A stretch of 64,000 nt of DNA from Prorocentrum cordatum (Eukaryota; Sar; Dinophyceae; Prorocentrales; Prorocentraceae), in the NCBI GenBank assembly GCA_963575745.1, contig CAUYUJ010014203.1:78747-142746 (forward strand), given 5' to 3'. Below are positions 1-11,270 of this stretch, one piece after another. A program made the translations under genes and the position numbers. The first letter of the stretch is position 1, and each line of letters opens with the position of its first letter. Below the pieces are notes generated by a model. It saw only the letters and a list, made by a program, of their open reading frames with translations. It was not told the origin of the DNA and did no database searches.

Positions 1-779
<779 letters not shown>

Positions 780-1095
780 TAGTGAGTTAGTCGTAAAGTC
801 CCTGGACTGTACTAGTACTAGTGGTAGTAGTGCTTCGGGTGGGCGAACAAAGGCCGAATGAGTGCGCGCCGTGCGCGAAGTTCAATTCTTTACGCTTCGC
901 GTATCCCCACCAGCCCATCTCACAGCAGCAACTCTTGCGAAGCATGCCGACAGTCGTGTTTTTCAGGCGTGTGTCCGCTTGGCCCCGCATATCTCCCCTG
1001 TTCCTCCTTCCTCCCGCCTCCTTGTACATCCTCCTTGTGGGGGGAGCGGGAGAAGGACGAGGCGGAGGAGGAGGGAGAGAAAGCGCTCCTCGTGG
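780..1095. other. Short non-repeat segment
   Basis: No recognisable gene. It contains a 25-bp block (892-916, beginning ACGCTTCGCGTATCCCC) that recurs exactly at 2764-2788, just outside the ACT tract. The same unique sequence therefore borders two different repeat blocks. The rest is pyrimidine-rich, then purine-rich. Confidence 0.6.
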
Positions 1096-1096
1096 T

Positions 1097-1495
1097 TTGA
1101 GTCGTTTGGGGTTTCTCGTCCTGGTGTGAGTCGTTCGGGCCCTTCTTCCTGGTGTGAGTCGTTCGGGCTCTTCGTGGTGTGAGTCGTTCGGGCTCTTCGT
1201 CCTGGTGTGAGTCGTTCGGGCTTCTCGTGGTGTGAGTTGTTCGGGCCCCTCGTCCTGGTGTGAGTCGTTCGGGCCCCTCCTCCTGGTGTGACTCGTTCGG
1301 GCTCCTCGTGGTGTGAGTCGTTCGGGGCCCGCGTCGTGGTGTGAGTCGTTCGGGCTCCTCGTGGTGTGAGTCGTTCGGGCGCCTCGTCCTGGTGTGAGTC
1401 GTTCGGACCCCTCCTTGTGGTGTGAGTCGTTCGGGCTCTTCGTGGTGTGAGTCGTTCGGGCCCCTCGTCCTGGTGTGAGTCGTTCGGGTTCCTCG
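1097..1495. repeat. Minisatellite, 21-28-bp units
   Basis: About 15 head-to-tail units built on GGTGTGAGTCGTTCGGGC followed by CTCGT or CCTCGTCCT. Length varies because the CCT and CCTCCT parts are present or absent. The minus frame reads NDSH/ERLTP-type repeats, which are a by-product of the array. Confidence 0.93.
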
Positions 1496-1703
1496 TGGGG
1501 CCTCTTGGGGGGCCTCTTGGAGACTCTTGGGGCCTCTTGGGGGCCTCTTGGGGGCCTCTTGGGGGCCTCTTGGGGCCTCTTGGGGCCTCTTGGGGGCCTC
1601 TTGGGGGCCTCTTGGGGCCTCTTGGGGGCCTCTTGGGGGCCTCTTGGAGGCCTCTTGGGAGCCTCCTGGGGGCCTCTTGGTGCCATCTGGGGGCCTCTTG
1701 CGA
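1496..1703. repeat. CCTCTTGGGG short-unit array, forward orientation
   Basis: About 18 units of 10-13 bp of the form GGGGCCTCTTGG. The same family recurs at 3119-3862 and 58845-59350 in this orientation, and as its complement (CCAGGAGGCC) at 11808-12078 and 12346-12437. On the complementary strand it reads as KRPPRGPQEAP-type low-complexity peptide, which I do not regard as a gene. Confidence 0.93.
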
Positions 1704-1720
1704 CCTCCTCAGAAGCGCAA

Positions 1721-1875
1721 ATGAGCGCTGCCCCCTGAGAAGGACGAAATGAGCCCAAAACCTTTTTGTAAAATCAATGATTTTGCTATGAAGGAAGATG
1801 AGCGCGGCCCCCTCAGGACGCCAACATGGGGCCAAAACCGTAGTAAAATCAATGATGTTGGCTTCACAGAAGAGG
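1721..1875. repeat. Two tandem ~77-bp units with TAAAATCAATG
   Basis: Units 1721-1797 and 1798-1875 both run ATGAGCGC(T/G)GCCCCCT, then a CCAAAAC block, then TAAAATCAATGAT. Related units with the same order of motifs occur at about 3363-3450 and 3664-3740, each next to a CCTCTTGGGG array. This suggests one composite repeat family. Confidence 0.8.
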
Positions 1876-2103
1876 AGAGGGGCCTATCTCCGTCCCCCCG
1901 TCGGGGCCAGAATCCTCGTGAGGGTAGTCGTTTTTTAGCCTTCCCAGGAGTCGAAAATGACCCCCCCAACGACCCGCCGGACCCCCTCTCCAGGTCCAGG
2001 GGGAGGGGGTAGGGGAAGGGGTAAACCCCTCCCCGAAGGGGAAGAAGGGGGGGTGAGAACAGAGCGGGCTCTCTAAACCACTAACGCCCAAAGGGCTGGT
2101 GGG
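1876..2103. other. GC-rich non-coding spacer
   Basis: G- and C-run-rich sequence between the 77-bp units and the ACT tract. No gene, RNA or repeat was recognised beyond homopurine/homopyrimidine runs. Confidence 0.5.
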
Positions 2104-2164
<61 letters not shown>

Positions 2165-2519
2165 TTACTACTACTACTACTACTACTACTAACAAACTAC
2201 TACTACTACTAACTACTACTATCAACTGCTACTGCAACTACGACTACTACGACTACTACGACAACTACTATTACTACTACTACAACTACTGACGTAACTA
2301 ACTACTCCTACTACTACTACTACTACTACTAACTACTACTACTTTTTACTACTACTTTACTAATAGTATTATTCTACTATTACTACTACTACTACTACTG
2401 ACTACTACTACTACTACTACCACTACACTGACACTACTACTACTACTACTACTACACGACTACTACTACTAGTACTACTACTACTACTCTAAATACTAAA
2501 TACTACTACTACTACTACC

Positions 2520-2572
<53 letters not shown>

Positions 2573-2636
2573 CACTGCTACTACTACTACTACTACCACT
2601 ACTATTACTACTACTACTACTACTACTACTACTACG

Positions 2637-2709
<73 letters not shown>

Positions 2710-2760
2710 TTACCACCACTAATACTACCTTGATTACTACTACGATTGGTACTATAATTC
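2104..2760. repeat. (ACT)n trinucleotide tract with junction motif
   Basis: ACT/TAC/CTA triplets, the complement of the AGT type at the window start. Interruptions are GAC, CAC, ATT and AAC. The right end is marked by TACGATTGGTACTATAATT (2741-2759). The same 19 bases recur at 3864-3882, at the left end of the next ACT tract. Confidence 0.97.
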
Positions 2761-2763
2761 TAG

Positions 2764-2895
2764 ACGCTTCGCGTATCCCCACCAGCCCGTCCAGAAATGA
2801 GTCCCAGGGGAGTGGAGGTTATGAGGGAAGCGGGGGAGCATGCAGAAGAACAAAGGGCGGGGTGAGCCGCCATATCCCCCAAGAGGGGGAGGATG
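2764..2895. other. Short spacer between ACT and GGA tracts
   Basis: Begins with the 25-bp block shared with 892-916, then about 100 bp of GC-rich sequence. No gene recognised. Confidence 0.5.
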
Positions 2896-3112
2896 TAGGA
2901 GGAGCCGTCGTCGTCGGAGTAGGAGGAGGAAGAGGAGGAGCAGGAGGAGGAGCAGGAGGAGGAGGAGGAATAGAAGGAGGAGGAGATGGAGGACTGCGAG
3001 GACGAGGAGGACGAGAAGGAGGAAAAGGAGAAGGAGGAGGAGGAGGAGGAGGAGGAGGAGGGGGAGGGGGAGGAGGGAGGAGGAAGAAAAAGAGGAGGAG
3101 GAGGAGGAGGAC
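2896..3112. repeat. (GGA)n tract
   Basis: Purine-strand GGA/GAG repeats with CGT, CAG and GAC interruptions. They grade into the CCTCTTGGGG array that follows. The open frames are poly-Gly, poly-Arg or poly-Glu and are rejected as genes. Confidence 0.95.
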
Positions 3113-3118
3113 AATTGC

Positions 3119-3862
3119 GAACCTGGGGGCCTCTTGGGCCGTCCTTGGGGCCTCTTGGCGGTCCCGGGGGCCTCTTGCGTATCTCGGGGAGCCTCTTGTG
3201 GCCTCTTGGGGGTCTCTTGGGGGCCTCTTGGAGGCCTCTTGGGGGCCTCTTGGGGCCTCTTGGGGCCCTCTTGGGGCGCTCTTGGGGCGCTCTTGGGAGC
3301 CATCGAGGCGCTCTTGGGGCCATCTTGGAGGAGATCTATCAAAGAAGGGGGGGTCCCCAATTAGCGCTGCCCCTCTAGAGTGCCTCGAGTCGCCTCTTGG
3401 GCCCCCCCAAGAGGCCAAAATCCTTCCAAAACCTAGGTAAAATCAATGTTTTTTGTTTTCTCGCCTTTTCGCTCTTGGACCCGTCTTGGGAGCCTCTTGG
3501 GCCTATTGGGGGTCTCTTGGGAGCCTCTTGGAGGCCTCTTGGGCGCCTTTTGGGGCCTCTTGGGGCTCTCTTGGGGCTCTCTTGGGGCGCTCTTGGGAGC
3601 CTTCGGGGCGCTCTTGGGGCCATCTTGCAGGAGATCGATCAGAGAAGAGGGGGTCCCCAATTAGCGCTGCCCCTCTAGAGTCGCCTCTTGGGCGCCCCAA
3701 GAGGCCAAAATCCTTCCAAAACCTAGGTGAAATCAATGTTTGTTGCTTTCTCGCCTTTGTCGCTCTTGGAGCCGTCTTGGGTCATCTTGGACTCTCTTGG
3801 GGCCTCTTGGGGGTCTCTTGGCAACGTCTTGGAGGCTTCTTGGGGGCCTCTTGGGATCTCTT
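3119..3862. repeat. Higher-order repeat, ~290-bp units
   Basis: Two full units and a partial third. Each unit is a CCTCTTGGGG array, then TTAGCGCTGCCCCTCTAGAG, CTCTTGGGC, CAAAATCCTTCCAAAACC, and TAGGT(A/G)AAATCAATG. The CCTAGGT landmarks lie about 291 bp apart (about 3431 and 3722). The array is flanked on the left by GGA repeats and on the right by the 19-base junction motif of the ACT tract. Confidence 0.88.
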
Positions 3863-3863
3863 C

Positions 3864-3896
3864 TACGATTGGTACTATAATTATTACTACTACTAT

Positions 3897-3968
<72 letters not shown>

Positions 3969-3969
3969 A

Positions 3970-4021
<52 letters not shown>

Positions 4022-4046
4022 TTACTATTACTTTTACTACTACTTT

Positions 4047-4099
<53 letters not shown>

Positions 4100-4116
4100 T
4101 TACTATTACTACTAAA

Positions 4117-4171
<55 letters not shown>

Positions 4172-4220
4172 TTACTTCTACTACTTCTTCTATTTCTACT
4201 ATTACTACTAATACAACTCT

Positions 4221-4262
<42 letters not shown>

Positions 4263-4531
4263 GACTTTTACTAGTATTTCTACTACTACTACTATTACTA
4301 CTACTACTACTAATACTACCATTATTATTACTATTATTATTATTACTACTACGACTACTTACTACTACTATTTTTTACGATCATTACCATCTTTATTACT
4401 ATTACTACTACTATTTCTACTACTCTTACAATTTCTATTTCTATTATTAGTGTTAATATTATTATGTGTATTGCTACAGTTACTACAATTATTACTACAG
4501 ATATTATTAGTATTACTATTATTAACGCCAG
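3864..4531. repeat. (ACT)n tract, second block
   Basis: Starts with TACGATTGGTACTATAATT (3864-3882) and continues as ACT/TAC triplets. ATT, TTT and AAT variants increase toward the right end, where period 3 fades near 4520. Confidence 0.96.
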
Positions 4532-4690
4532 GGAAGGAATGACACAAATTTGCGAGTTTGTTTGGGAAATGGGAAGAATAAATTCGCAAATTGGTGTTTT
4601 AGAGATATTGAAGAAATTGTTTGCATTTATAACAAATCACGAAATATAATGTGTTGCATATGCAATTTTTTGAACACATTGCAGACATCA
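4532..4690. other. AT-rich spacer
   Basis: About 160 bp with much lower GC than its surroundings. A small inverted repeat (AATTTGCGA near 4545, TCGCAAATT near 4583) is visible. No gene recognised. Confidence 0.5.
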
Positions 4691-6207
4691 CAGTGGCACG
4701 GGGCCGGACTTGATCCCAGCTCGTGTTTTGAAGGTGTGTTTTCAAGAATTGTCTCTTCCCATTGTTCTTCTTGCGGAGAGTGGCCGCGCTGTTGGACCAT
4801 CCACTGGATTCACTCTCTTTTCGAAAACAAGTCGAAGCACGACGCTGGCAATTACAGAGAAATCCATCTTACTTCACAAGTGTCGAAGGTCGTTGAGCGG
4901 CTGATTGCTTCTTTGTTTGTGCCCCCGGTTTGTGCGTGAACTGAGTTATGGTGATTTTCAATTTGCTTACACGCCCGGCAGAGGATCGAGAGATGCGATT
5001 CTGTTTTTCGTTTGACCTGCCTCGTCGCATTCGGCGATGGGAGGCGAGTTGCTGTGTACAGCTCCGACGCTGCTGGTGCGTTCGACAGAGTCTCAGCCGA
5101 CCGCTTAAAAGCCAAATTAGGAGCTTATGGTTTGCATCCTTCCGTGTTGGCTGTCCTCAGCAGTTGGCTGGCGCCACGCTCGGCAAATGTAGTTGTTGAG
5201 GGTGCACTCTCTCGTGCGATCACCATGACTCACATGGTATTTCAAGGCACTGTTTTGGGCCCTGTTCTGTGGAATGTCTTTTATTCCGACTCCAAAGAGG
5301 CCGTCCGCAGAGTAGGTTTTCAAGAAATCATATTTGCTGATGACCTCAATGCGTTTAAAGTTTTAGAGCGAGACGAGACAAACGCAGAGGCCTATGCGGC
5401 AATACACGAGTGTCAGAACAATTTGCATTCCTGGGGGCACGCAAACGGTGTAGTTTTTGATGCTTATCTCATTCCTGGCCACATGGTGACAGTTTCAAGT
5501 CTTTGGGGGTCACATTCGACAGCAAACTTCTCATGGGAGATGCCATTTCTGAGTGTGCTTGCGAAGCAGGCTGGCGCTCCCGGTCTATTTTAAATTGTCG
5601 CCGTTATTATAACATTCGGGAGTTGATTTTTCTGTAGAAAAGCCACATCTTGTCGTATATTGAATACCGGACGGCAGCCATTAGCCACGCTTCATCTACC
5701 GCGCTGTCTGTTTTAGACTCGGTGCAGTATCGGTTTCTCCGAGCGCTTGAAGTAACCGAAGAATCAGCGCTGAAGGACCATTGTTTGGCTCCGCTATCTG
5801 TCCGCCGGGATATTGCTATCCTTGGCCTTATCCACCGTAGTGCCATTGGTTTGGGTCCTTTCTTGTTTTCCCGTTTCTTCCGTCCCGCCTTTCCCCCTTC
5901 CTCTGCTCCCTCTCGTTCCTCTCGCTCCCGCTCTTTGCCCCTCCACAGCAGGCAACTTCAAGATCCATGCAGCGCTTCTGCGCCTGATTATGTCTGCAGG
6001 TCTCCTCTTGGAGGCGTCCGGTTGTACAATATTTTTCCGGAGGCAATCGTGCGCCAACCTACTGTCCACGATTTTCAATGCATGCTTCAGTTGTTTCTGT
6101 GCTCCCGGGCCCACGTGGGAGACGTCCAGTGGAAGGTTTTGCTTTCGTGGCGTCAGCCGTTCGCCTTCCACCCTCTTCTGGCTCATCGCGTGTGGGCGCC
6201 GGCCTAG
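4691..6207 (+). pseudogene. LINE element A, reverse transcriptase remnant
   Basis: A 5'-truncated, frameshifted non-LTR retrotransposon ORF2. Motifs appear in the usual RT order: LIPARVLK (from 4710), NYREIHLTSQVSKVVERLI (about 4850-4905, a different frame), FQFAYTPGRGSRDAI (about 4958-5002), YSSDAAGAFDRVSADRL, GTVLGPVLW, and the catalytic FADDLNAF at 5333-5356. After two frame breaks and a TAG at about 5632, the C-terminal part follows, with SYIEYRTAAISHASS and RRDIAILGLIHRSA. In known LINEs this protein copies element RNA into DNA at a nicked target; here the catalytic DD is kept but the frame is not. The ORF1 and endonuclease regions are missing. The F/Y-ADDLNA form is one I associate with dinoflagellate LINEs; clade assignment is not possible by eye. 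Confidence 0.88.
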
Positions 6208-6481
6208 TTTGTCCTTTCTCGCCTTTCCCTCCCCGTCCCTTCCCTCCGTCCCCGTCCCTCCCTGTTGATGCTGAAGTGCAAAGGGTCTCCCTTCCGATCG
6301 GCGGCCGCTTGTTCGCCTGTTTGAATAAGGCTAGTGGTGAGGGTTTCATGCATGTCCGAGGCTGATAAAAAAAGAAATATATATATATATATACATATAA
6401 AAATATAAAAAAAAATAAATTTAAAAAAAAATAAAAAATAAAATAAAAAAAGATTGTTTTTTTACGTCTAGTTCAGAAAAA
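6208..6481 (+). other. LINE A 3' region and A-rich tail
   Basis: Pyrimidine-rich sequence, then GGTGAG, TGTCCGAGGC and GATAAAAAAAG, an (AT)n run near 6379-6396, and A-rich sequence to about 6480. The tail of element C/D (14839-15050) has the same order: GGTGAG, TGCCGAGGC, AATAAAATAAA, then (TA)n. This supports it being the element's 3' end. Confidence 0.65.
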
Positions 6482-7423
6482 ATGACACCTTATCCTCGCG
6501 TGTTCGGCTGCGTTGTGTTCGTTTTGTTTTGTTTTTTTTTTTTTTTTCAACGAAGCGACAGTTCCGCTGTTTTTGATTTTTTATTCGCTCGTAACAAAGC
6601 ATGCAGTTGCAGTTACCTTTTCGTTCTGTCGCGTTTTTTTCCTTTTCCTTTTTTCCCTCTTTTGTTGCTGCTGTCGCTGCCGCCGTTTTTTTCCTCTCCT
6701 TGGTTCTTCGTGCTGCGCGGGTTCTGAGCGGTGCGCGGCCCGCAGGCGTTTTCTCGCCGGGCGCGTCCGGCGTTGTTCGCTCCTTTTCCTCTCGTTTTCC
6801 TTTTGCCTGATTGCCTGCCCCTCCGTCTTTTTCCCTCCCTTTCTTTTTTGTCTCTGTTTTGTTTTTTTTCTTTCATTTCCCCCGCCCTCCCTATGGCAGT
6901 GCGCAGCCCGCCGGCCTGCTTAGTTGGTTCCGGCGGCGCCGTCCCGCCATACATATTGTCTTGTCCCTGAATTTAATGTTTCACTTTGCGAATGGTGCCG
7001 TGGTGTACTGCAGAAGTCCGATAGGAAAACAAAAACAAAAAAGTCCATTTTATTTCGCAGTTCGCGAAGGCGGCAGAGGCTCATTCGAGATTTGTTTGTT
7101 CCACGTCTCGCGTATTTCGGCGCAGTTCGGGCTCGTGATGCAGTTTTTAGTTGTTTTGGTTTCTTTTTTTTTTTTTCCCAGCTTCCGGAGATTCCGACCT
7201 TAGACGAAGTTCGTTTGTGTTGGAGTGGCGCCGCGCCTTTTCTTTTTTTTTGCAAGTTGGTTGCGGCAGAGCTCGGCGCGTGTCGTCGTCGTGGTGAATA
7301 GTCCCGCATATGTACCAGGACATGTGTGTTGTATTTGTTGTCCCGCCATGTATTTTGTTTTGTGCTTGAATTTAATGTTTGAATTGCGAATGGAGCTTTA
7401 CGAGGTACTACGAGCGCCGGCGC
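6482..7423. other. Non-coding, with a 55-bp direct repeat 399 bp apart
   Basis: T- and C-rich sequence without a recognisable protein. A block starting GTCCCGCCAT and ending GCGAATGG occurs at 6941-6995 and again, diverged, at 7340-7393. Both contain TGAATTTAATGTTT. The arrangement may be two partial copies of a retrotransposon 3' region, which is inference. Confidence 0.6.
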
Positions 7424-8045
7424 TAAACCGTCAATCTGGTCACCGCCGGGAACTTCGTAGAGCTTTTTTGACGCGAGTTAAGTGCAGAAAACCGACAGCA
7501 CCTCTCAAGATGAGTCGAAGAATACAAATAGTTGTGCGATTCTAGATCGGCAGCAGAATTCAGAGCATTCAACAGACAAACACGACTGCTGAGACGGCTG
7601 CTCGGTTTTCCGAATTCAGACCTTTTGGAACGCCTGATTTTTCTGAATCGATGAGGTTTGCTTGCCAACTTTGTGCCGTATCTCGTTCTTTCCAACATAC
7701 CGACAACGCGTATCAAGATATTTCGGGACCGATCCTGCCTGGACGTTTTTTGGCAGTGAAAGATACCCGAGCCGACCAAAAGTCAGCAGAATGTCTGTCG
7801 AGATTTTTCTTGTCAACTAGCTCCGGCGCCCTACAGAGTTGATATTCACAGAACTATCCCATCGAGAGGTCTGAACTCGGTCTGCTACTCGAGCTAGATC
7901 CGCGAAACTATTCGTATTACAGTGATCTAAGAGGTGCTGTCGGTTCCCCACTTGAATCAACCGCCCCATGTGTTCGAAGCAGCGTCGTGCAGATGAAAGC
8001 TCTACGAGGCTCTCAGCGGTAACCTGGTTGACGGTTTACCGCCGG
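7424..8045. repeat. Inverted repeat 1 carrying satellite fragments
   Basis: The left arm (about 7424-7560) is the reverse complement of the right arm (about 7880-8045), with roughly 320 bp between. Shared parts include the hairpin-forming GCCGG...ACCGTCAA...ACCGCCGG block and the CCGACAGCACCTCT block. The arms also hold pieces of the 170-bp satellite found at 24485-25640: the motif GTAGCAGACCGAGTTC is present in complement at about 7873-7888. No coding capacity is seen. Confidence 0.8.
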
Positions 8046-8056
8046 CTCTCATTTTT

Positions 8057-8970
8057 TTAGTTGTCTCCTAAAGACGGTTCTCCCAAGTGTTTTGATCGTA
8101 AAACTGCAGCTACGGACCTGAGAATTTGACTGCAAACGCGAGAGAACCCACTACAGGTGCGACCAATACAGTTCCGAATGTTCAAATCTCTCACGAAAGT
8201 CGTTCAACCGACCCAAGTTCACACATTGTCCGTCGGGGCCGGGTCGGCCAACTAGCTGCACCCCGCGCCGAATTCCTCTAGCTCATCGATGCCGAAGAGG
8301 TCTACGAGGTACACAGCTGCCGGATGCCGCCCCGACCCCCCTGTGGAGTCATCTGCTGCTATCTTTTGAGTCCGAAAACTATCAGCAAAAGCTGTGAGGT
8401 AAAAAATATTGTTCTTAAAGCAAATTTTCAAATTCTAAATAAAGATACAAAACCGACCCGAAGTTAACACATTGTCTCTTAACGTCGGGTTTGCCAACTA
8501 GCTCCACCCTGCGCCCGAATTCCTCTCAGCTCATCTTGCCGAAAAGCTCTATTTTCAAATTTTGCAGAAAGATACAGCGACCGATCCAAAGTTTCCACAT
8601 AATTCGTAGAGCTTCCCTTAGCTAGTTGCTGGAAGCTTAAGAGTACCTCGTAGAGCTCTTCGGCACCGATGAGCTAGAGGAATTCGGGCACGGGGTGCAG
8701 CTAGTACCTCGTAGAGCTCTTCGGCATCGATGAGCTAGAGAAATTCGGGCGCGGGGTGCAGCTAGTTGGCCGACCCGGCCCCGACGAACAATGTGTGAAT
8801 TTGGGTCGGTTGAACGAACTTCGTGAGAGATTTGAATATTTGTTTTGAGAACTGGTATTTTTCGCACCTGTAGTGGGTTCTGTCGCGTTCGGCAGTCAAA
8901 TTCTCAGGTCCGTAGCTGCAGTTTTACTATCAAAACACTTGGGGGGAAACCCTCTTTTGGCGACAACTAA
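8057..8970. repeat. Inverted repeat 2, ~260-bp arms
   Basis: The left arm 8057-8312 matches the reverse complement of the right arm 8704-8970 along its length, with scattered mismatches and small indels. Landmarks are CCGACCCAAGTTCACACATTG on the left against AATGTGTGAATTTGGGTCGG on the right, and GTACCTCGTAGAG at the inner ends. The spacer holds one more diverged copy of part of the left arm (about 8463-8551, same orientation as the left arm). Confidence 0.88.
8643..8764. repeat. Tandem 61-bp duplication
   Basis: 8643-8703 and 8704-8764 are near-identical, both starting GTACCTCGTAGAGCTCTTCG and ending GGGGTGCAGCTA. The second is part of the right arm of inverted repeat 2, so the duplication probably arose after the arm formed. 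Confidence 0.92.
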
Positions 8971-9017
8971 AAAACCTACTTTTGCGAGTTTTAAGCTCGC
9001 GTTTGAGAAAGCTGCTC

Positions 9018-9117
9018 CCGCGTGTTCCAAGCAGCGCCGTGCAAGGAAAGAGTTCTACGAGGCTCCCGGCGGTAACCTGGTTGACGGTTCACCGCCGGCT
9101 CCCAGTTTTCGGACCGC
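9018..9117. repeat. Direct copy of the 7965-8062 block
   Basis: About 100 bp covering GTGTTCCAAGCAGCGCCGTG, TCTACGAGGCTC and GGTAACCTGGTTGACGGTT. It matches 7965-8062 in the same orientation and 7424-7471 in the opposite orientation. Each copy can fold into a short hairpin (GCGGTAACC pairing with GGTTTACCGC, one bulge). Similarity ends at 9116, where LINE B begins. Confidence 0.8.
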
Positions 9118-10122
9118 CTCTGTGCAGCACATTTTTGGCAGACGCTTGCATGGCATGCCGGGCCGAGGCTTTCGAAGAAGTTATTTATGCTGATGATTTA
9201 AATGCATGGCGTTCTTTGGCTGCTGATGTAGCCGACGAGCGTTGTCTAGCAATTCTTCGTCAATGTCGAGCTTCGTTCCATGTTTGGGGTCGTGCAGACC
9301 GCGTGCAGTTTGATGCGCGCAAGGAAAGCTTGCGCGTGCTTTCTCGTACGCGTCCTGTCGGCGATCATTCTAAGATTTTGGGTGTTCTTTTCGACCCAAA
9401 AGATTTAATGCGCAGCGCCGGACGACTGCGTTTGCGCTTGTTCGTGGAAAGTGCTCAGGCTAATCCGTGCTCGGAGGTCCACGCAGATGCTGAGTTCATT
9501 AGTCTCTTCAAAGCTCACATTTTATCGTGCATTGAATATCGCGCGGCTGCTGTCTACCACGCCTTTTCTTCTGTCCTCTCTCCTTTGGACGCGGTTTTAG
9601 CTGGATTTTTATATACTTTGAACATTTCGTGCACGGGCGCTTTGTTCCACTTTAACTTTGGCCCTCTCTCGACACGCCGGGACATTAGTATTCTTGGGGT
9701 ACTTCACCGTGCTGTTTTGGGTGTTGGCCCCAGCTGTTTTCGCAAGTTTTTCTATCGACGCGCGTCCTGCGCCGGCTAGAGCTCCGCGGCGCCACAGGCG
9801 CCACTTTGTCGAGCCCCCGCACTGCGCTCTGGACTTCTTGTTGCACTCGGCAATTGGCGCTGTGCGCATTTACAATTTGCGGCCGGACTTCGTCGTGGCA
9901 GCGCGCAGCGTCTCCGAGTTTTTCAATCCCGTCTGCAGGCCCTTCGTGACTGGCGCGGGTAATTTCTTTTTGGCCTTGTCTCTGCCTTCTCTTTCCTGTT
10001 CCTCTTCTCCTCCCTCCCCTTCTGTCTCCTCTCCTGTGCATGAGTACTTTTTGGAGCAACCTTCGCACAATTTTTTGAGCGTTTCACCGCTCTTGCATCC
10101 TGCAATCTTTAACTTGCTCTGA
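9113..10122 (+). pseudogene. LINE element B, 3' part of reverse transcriptase
   Basis: The fragment starts inside the RT palm and keeps the catalytic motif VIYADDLNAW (YADD at 9186-9197). It continues through FHVWGRADRVQFDARKE, GDHSKILGVLFD, HILSCIEYRAAAVYHAFSS and RRDISILGVLHRAVLGVGP. A frameshift near 9770 leads into the C-terminal RRHRRHFVEPP and GAVRIYNLRPDFVVAA. Compared with elements D, E and F, everything upstream of the palm is missing. It is joined directly to a repeat block at 9113-9117. Non-functional remnant. Confidence 0.87.
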
Positions 10123-10197
10123 GCACTGACTTGATTTGGTGACTTGGGGAGAGAATCCGCGTTGCGAGCTTCATAGAGAAAACAAAAAAACACTAAG
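10123..10197 (+). other. LINE B tail
   Basis: Short sequence ending AGAAAACAAAAAAACACTAAG (10180-10197), an A-rich terminus consistent with a LINE 3' end. The 5'-truncated element C/D begins immediately after it. Confidence 0.55.
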
Positions 10198-11192
10198 GTG
10201 TCTTATGTAGTGTTCTGTCCTGCTGCATTTCTCAATTCGGCAAGAGCGAAGCTTATGAAGGTTGGCGGTAAAATCATCCTGATCAAGCCGGCCAAGTCCA
10301 GGATCAATCTCTCGCGGGACTGGGCTCTCCGGAAGGCTGGCCAGCTCGTTCAGTCCTATTTTGGGCGAGACGCGAAGATTGATTTCAAGGGGCGTGCGGT
10401 GAGTGTCGGTGACGTGGTCGTCTTCGAGCAGACCGCGTCCGAGCTAGAGGGAATTTTGAAGGTGCGTTCTCGCGCCTTCGTCTCCCTGAGGGATTCGGGG
10501 GGTCGCGTTCGCCCAGCGCTTCGTGAGCGGACCCCGAGTCTGAAGCGGAGATTGCGTCGGAGAGGCCCTTGTTCTTTCGAAAGCCGCGTTCGACGATTGT
10601 GTTTCGATCGTTTATCGAGACTTCTCAGCCAGGATTTTTCGAGTAGTCTCGAACCCTCCTCCTGGAGAGGTAGTGTCTTCAGCTCTTGTGCCGTCGATTC
10701 TGTCTGCTCCTGGTATCGCTTTGAACCTTGTCGAATCCTCGCAGCGTCTGAACTCTGAGTTTTGCATTCGAGTTTCAGAGCCAGCTCAGCCTCGGGGCGG
10801 TGATTTGCACGAATCCAGATCTGAGCCGTCCCTCGTACCTCAATTTCTCACCATAATGCACGCTAATGTCGATGTTTTTGCCACCCGCCGAGCTGAGCTC
10901 GAGGGCCGTCTCTCTCTTCTTCCTCTACGTCCTTCCCTTCTCCTGTTAAACGAGGCGGAATTGGATCGTGATTGTCCATGTCCGGCAGTTTGTGGTAATA
11001 CTGTTTTGAGTCGACGCGACAGAAATTGGAACGGAGGTGAAGTAGCAGTATTTGTCTGAGATGCATTGCGTGATATTTTCGTCCTTCTTTCGACGTCCTG
11101 CTGAAATCATTTGGTTTTTATAACATTCTGAATTAGGGCTTGTCTTAATTGCTTGTTGATATCGTTCCCCGCATTATTCCCCATATCCTAAG
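10198..11192 (+). pseudogene. LINE element C/D, part 1: ORF1 C-terminus and endonuclease N-terminus
   Basis: One frame (10198-10758) begins in the RRM-like domain of ORF1 and contains IKPAKSRINLSRDWALRKAG and KIDFKGRAVSVGDVVVFEQ. It runs without a break into the basic linker RRLRRRGP. A second frame (about 10850-11059) has the APE endonuclease start: MHANVDVFATRRAELEGRL, LLLNEAELD in place of the usual SETWLD, and SRRDRNWNGGEVAVF. Traces continue to a YRSP motif near 11170. The fragment matches element F segment by segment. Its missing continuation is found at 12622, so 10198-15050 is probably one element with an insert. Confidence 0.82.
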
Positions 11193-11270
11193 ATGGGGTT
11201 CTTGTTATTACTTGGACGCCTCCTACTCCTTCTCCTTCCTCCTCCTCTTTTCTCTCCCCCTCCTGTCGGA
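11193..11270. other. Pyrimidine-rich junction
   Basis: CTCCTTCTCC-type sequence between the broken endonuclease and the tandem arrays. No feature beyond composition. Confidence 0.4.

Noticed and set aside
1496-3700. KRPPRGPQEAP-type frames on the minus strand
   Set aside because: Direct translation of the CCTCTTGGGG array; the same peptide type appears wherever the array does, in any context.
6482-7423. Genes in the T/C-rich region
   Set aside because: Frames are Phe/Ser/Leu-rich composition artefacts and the region contains a direct repeat of UTR-like sequence.
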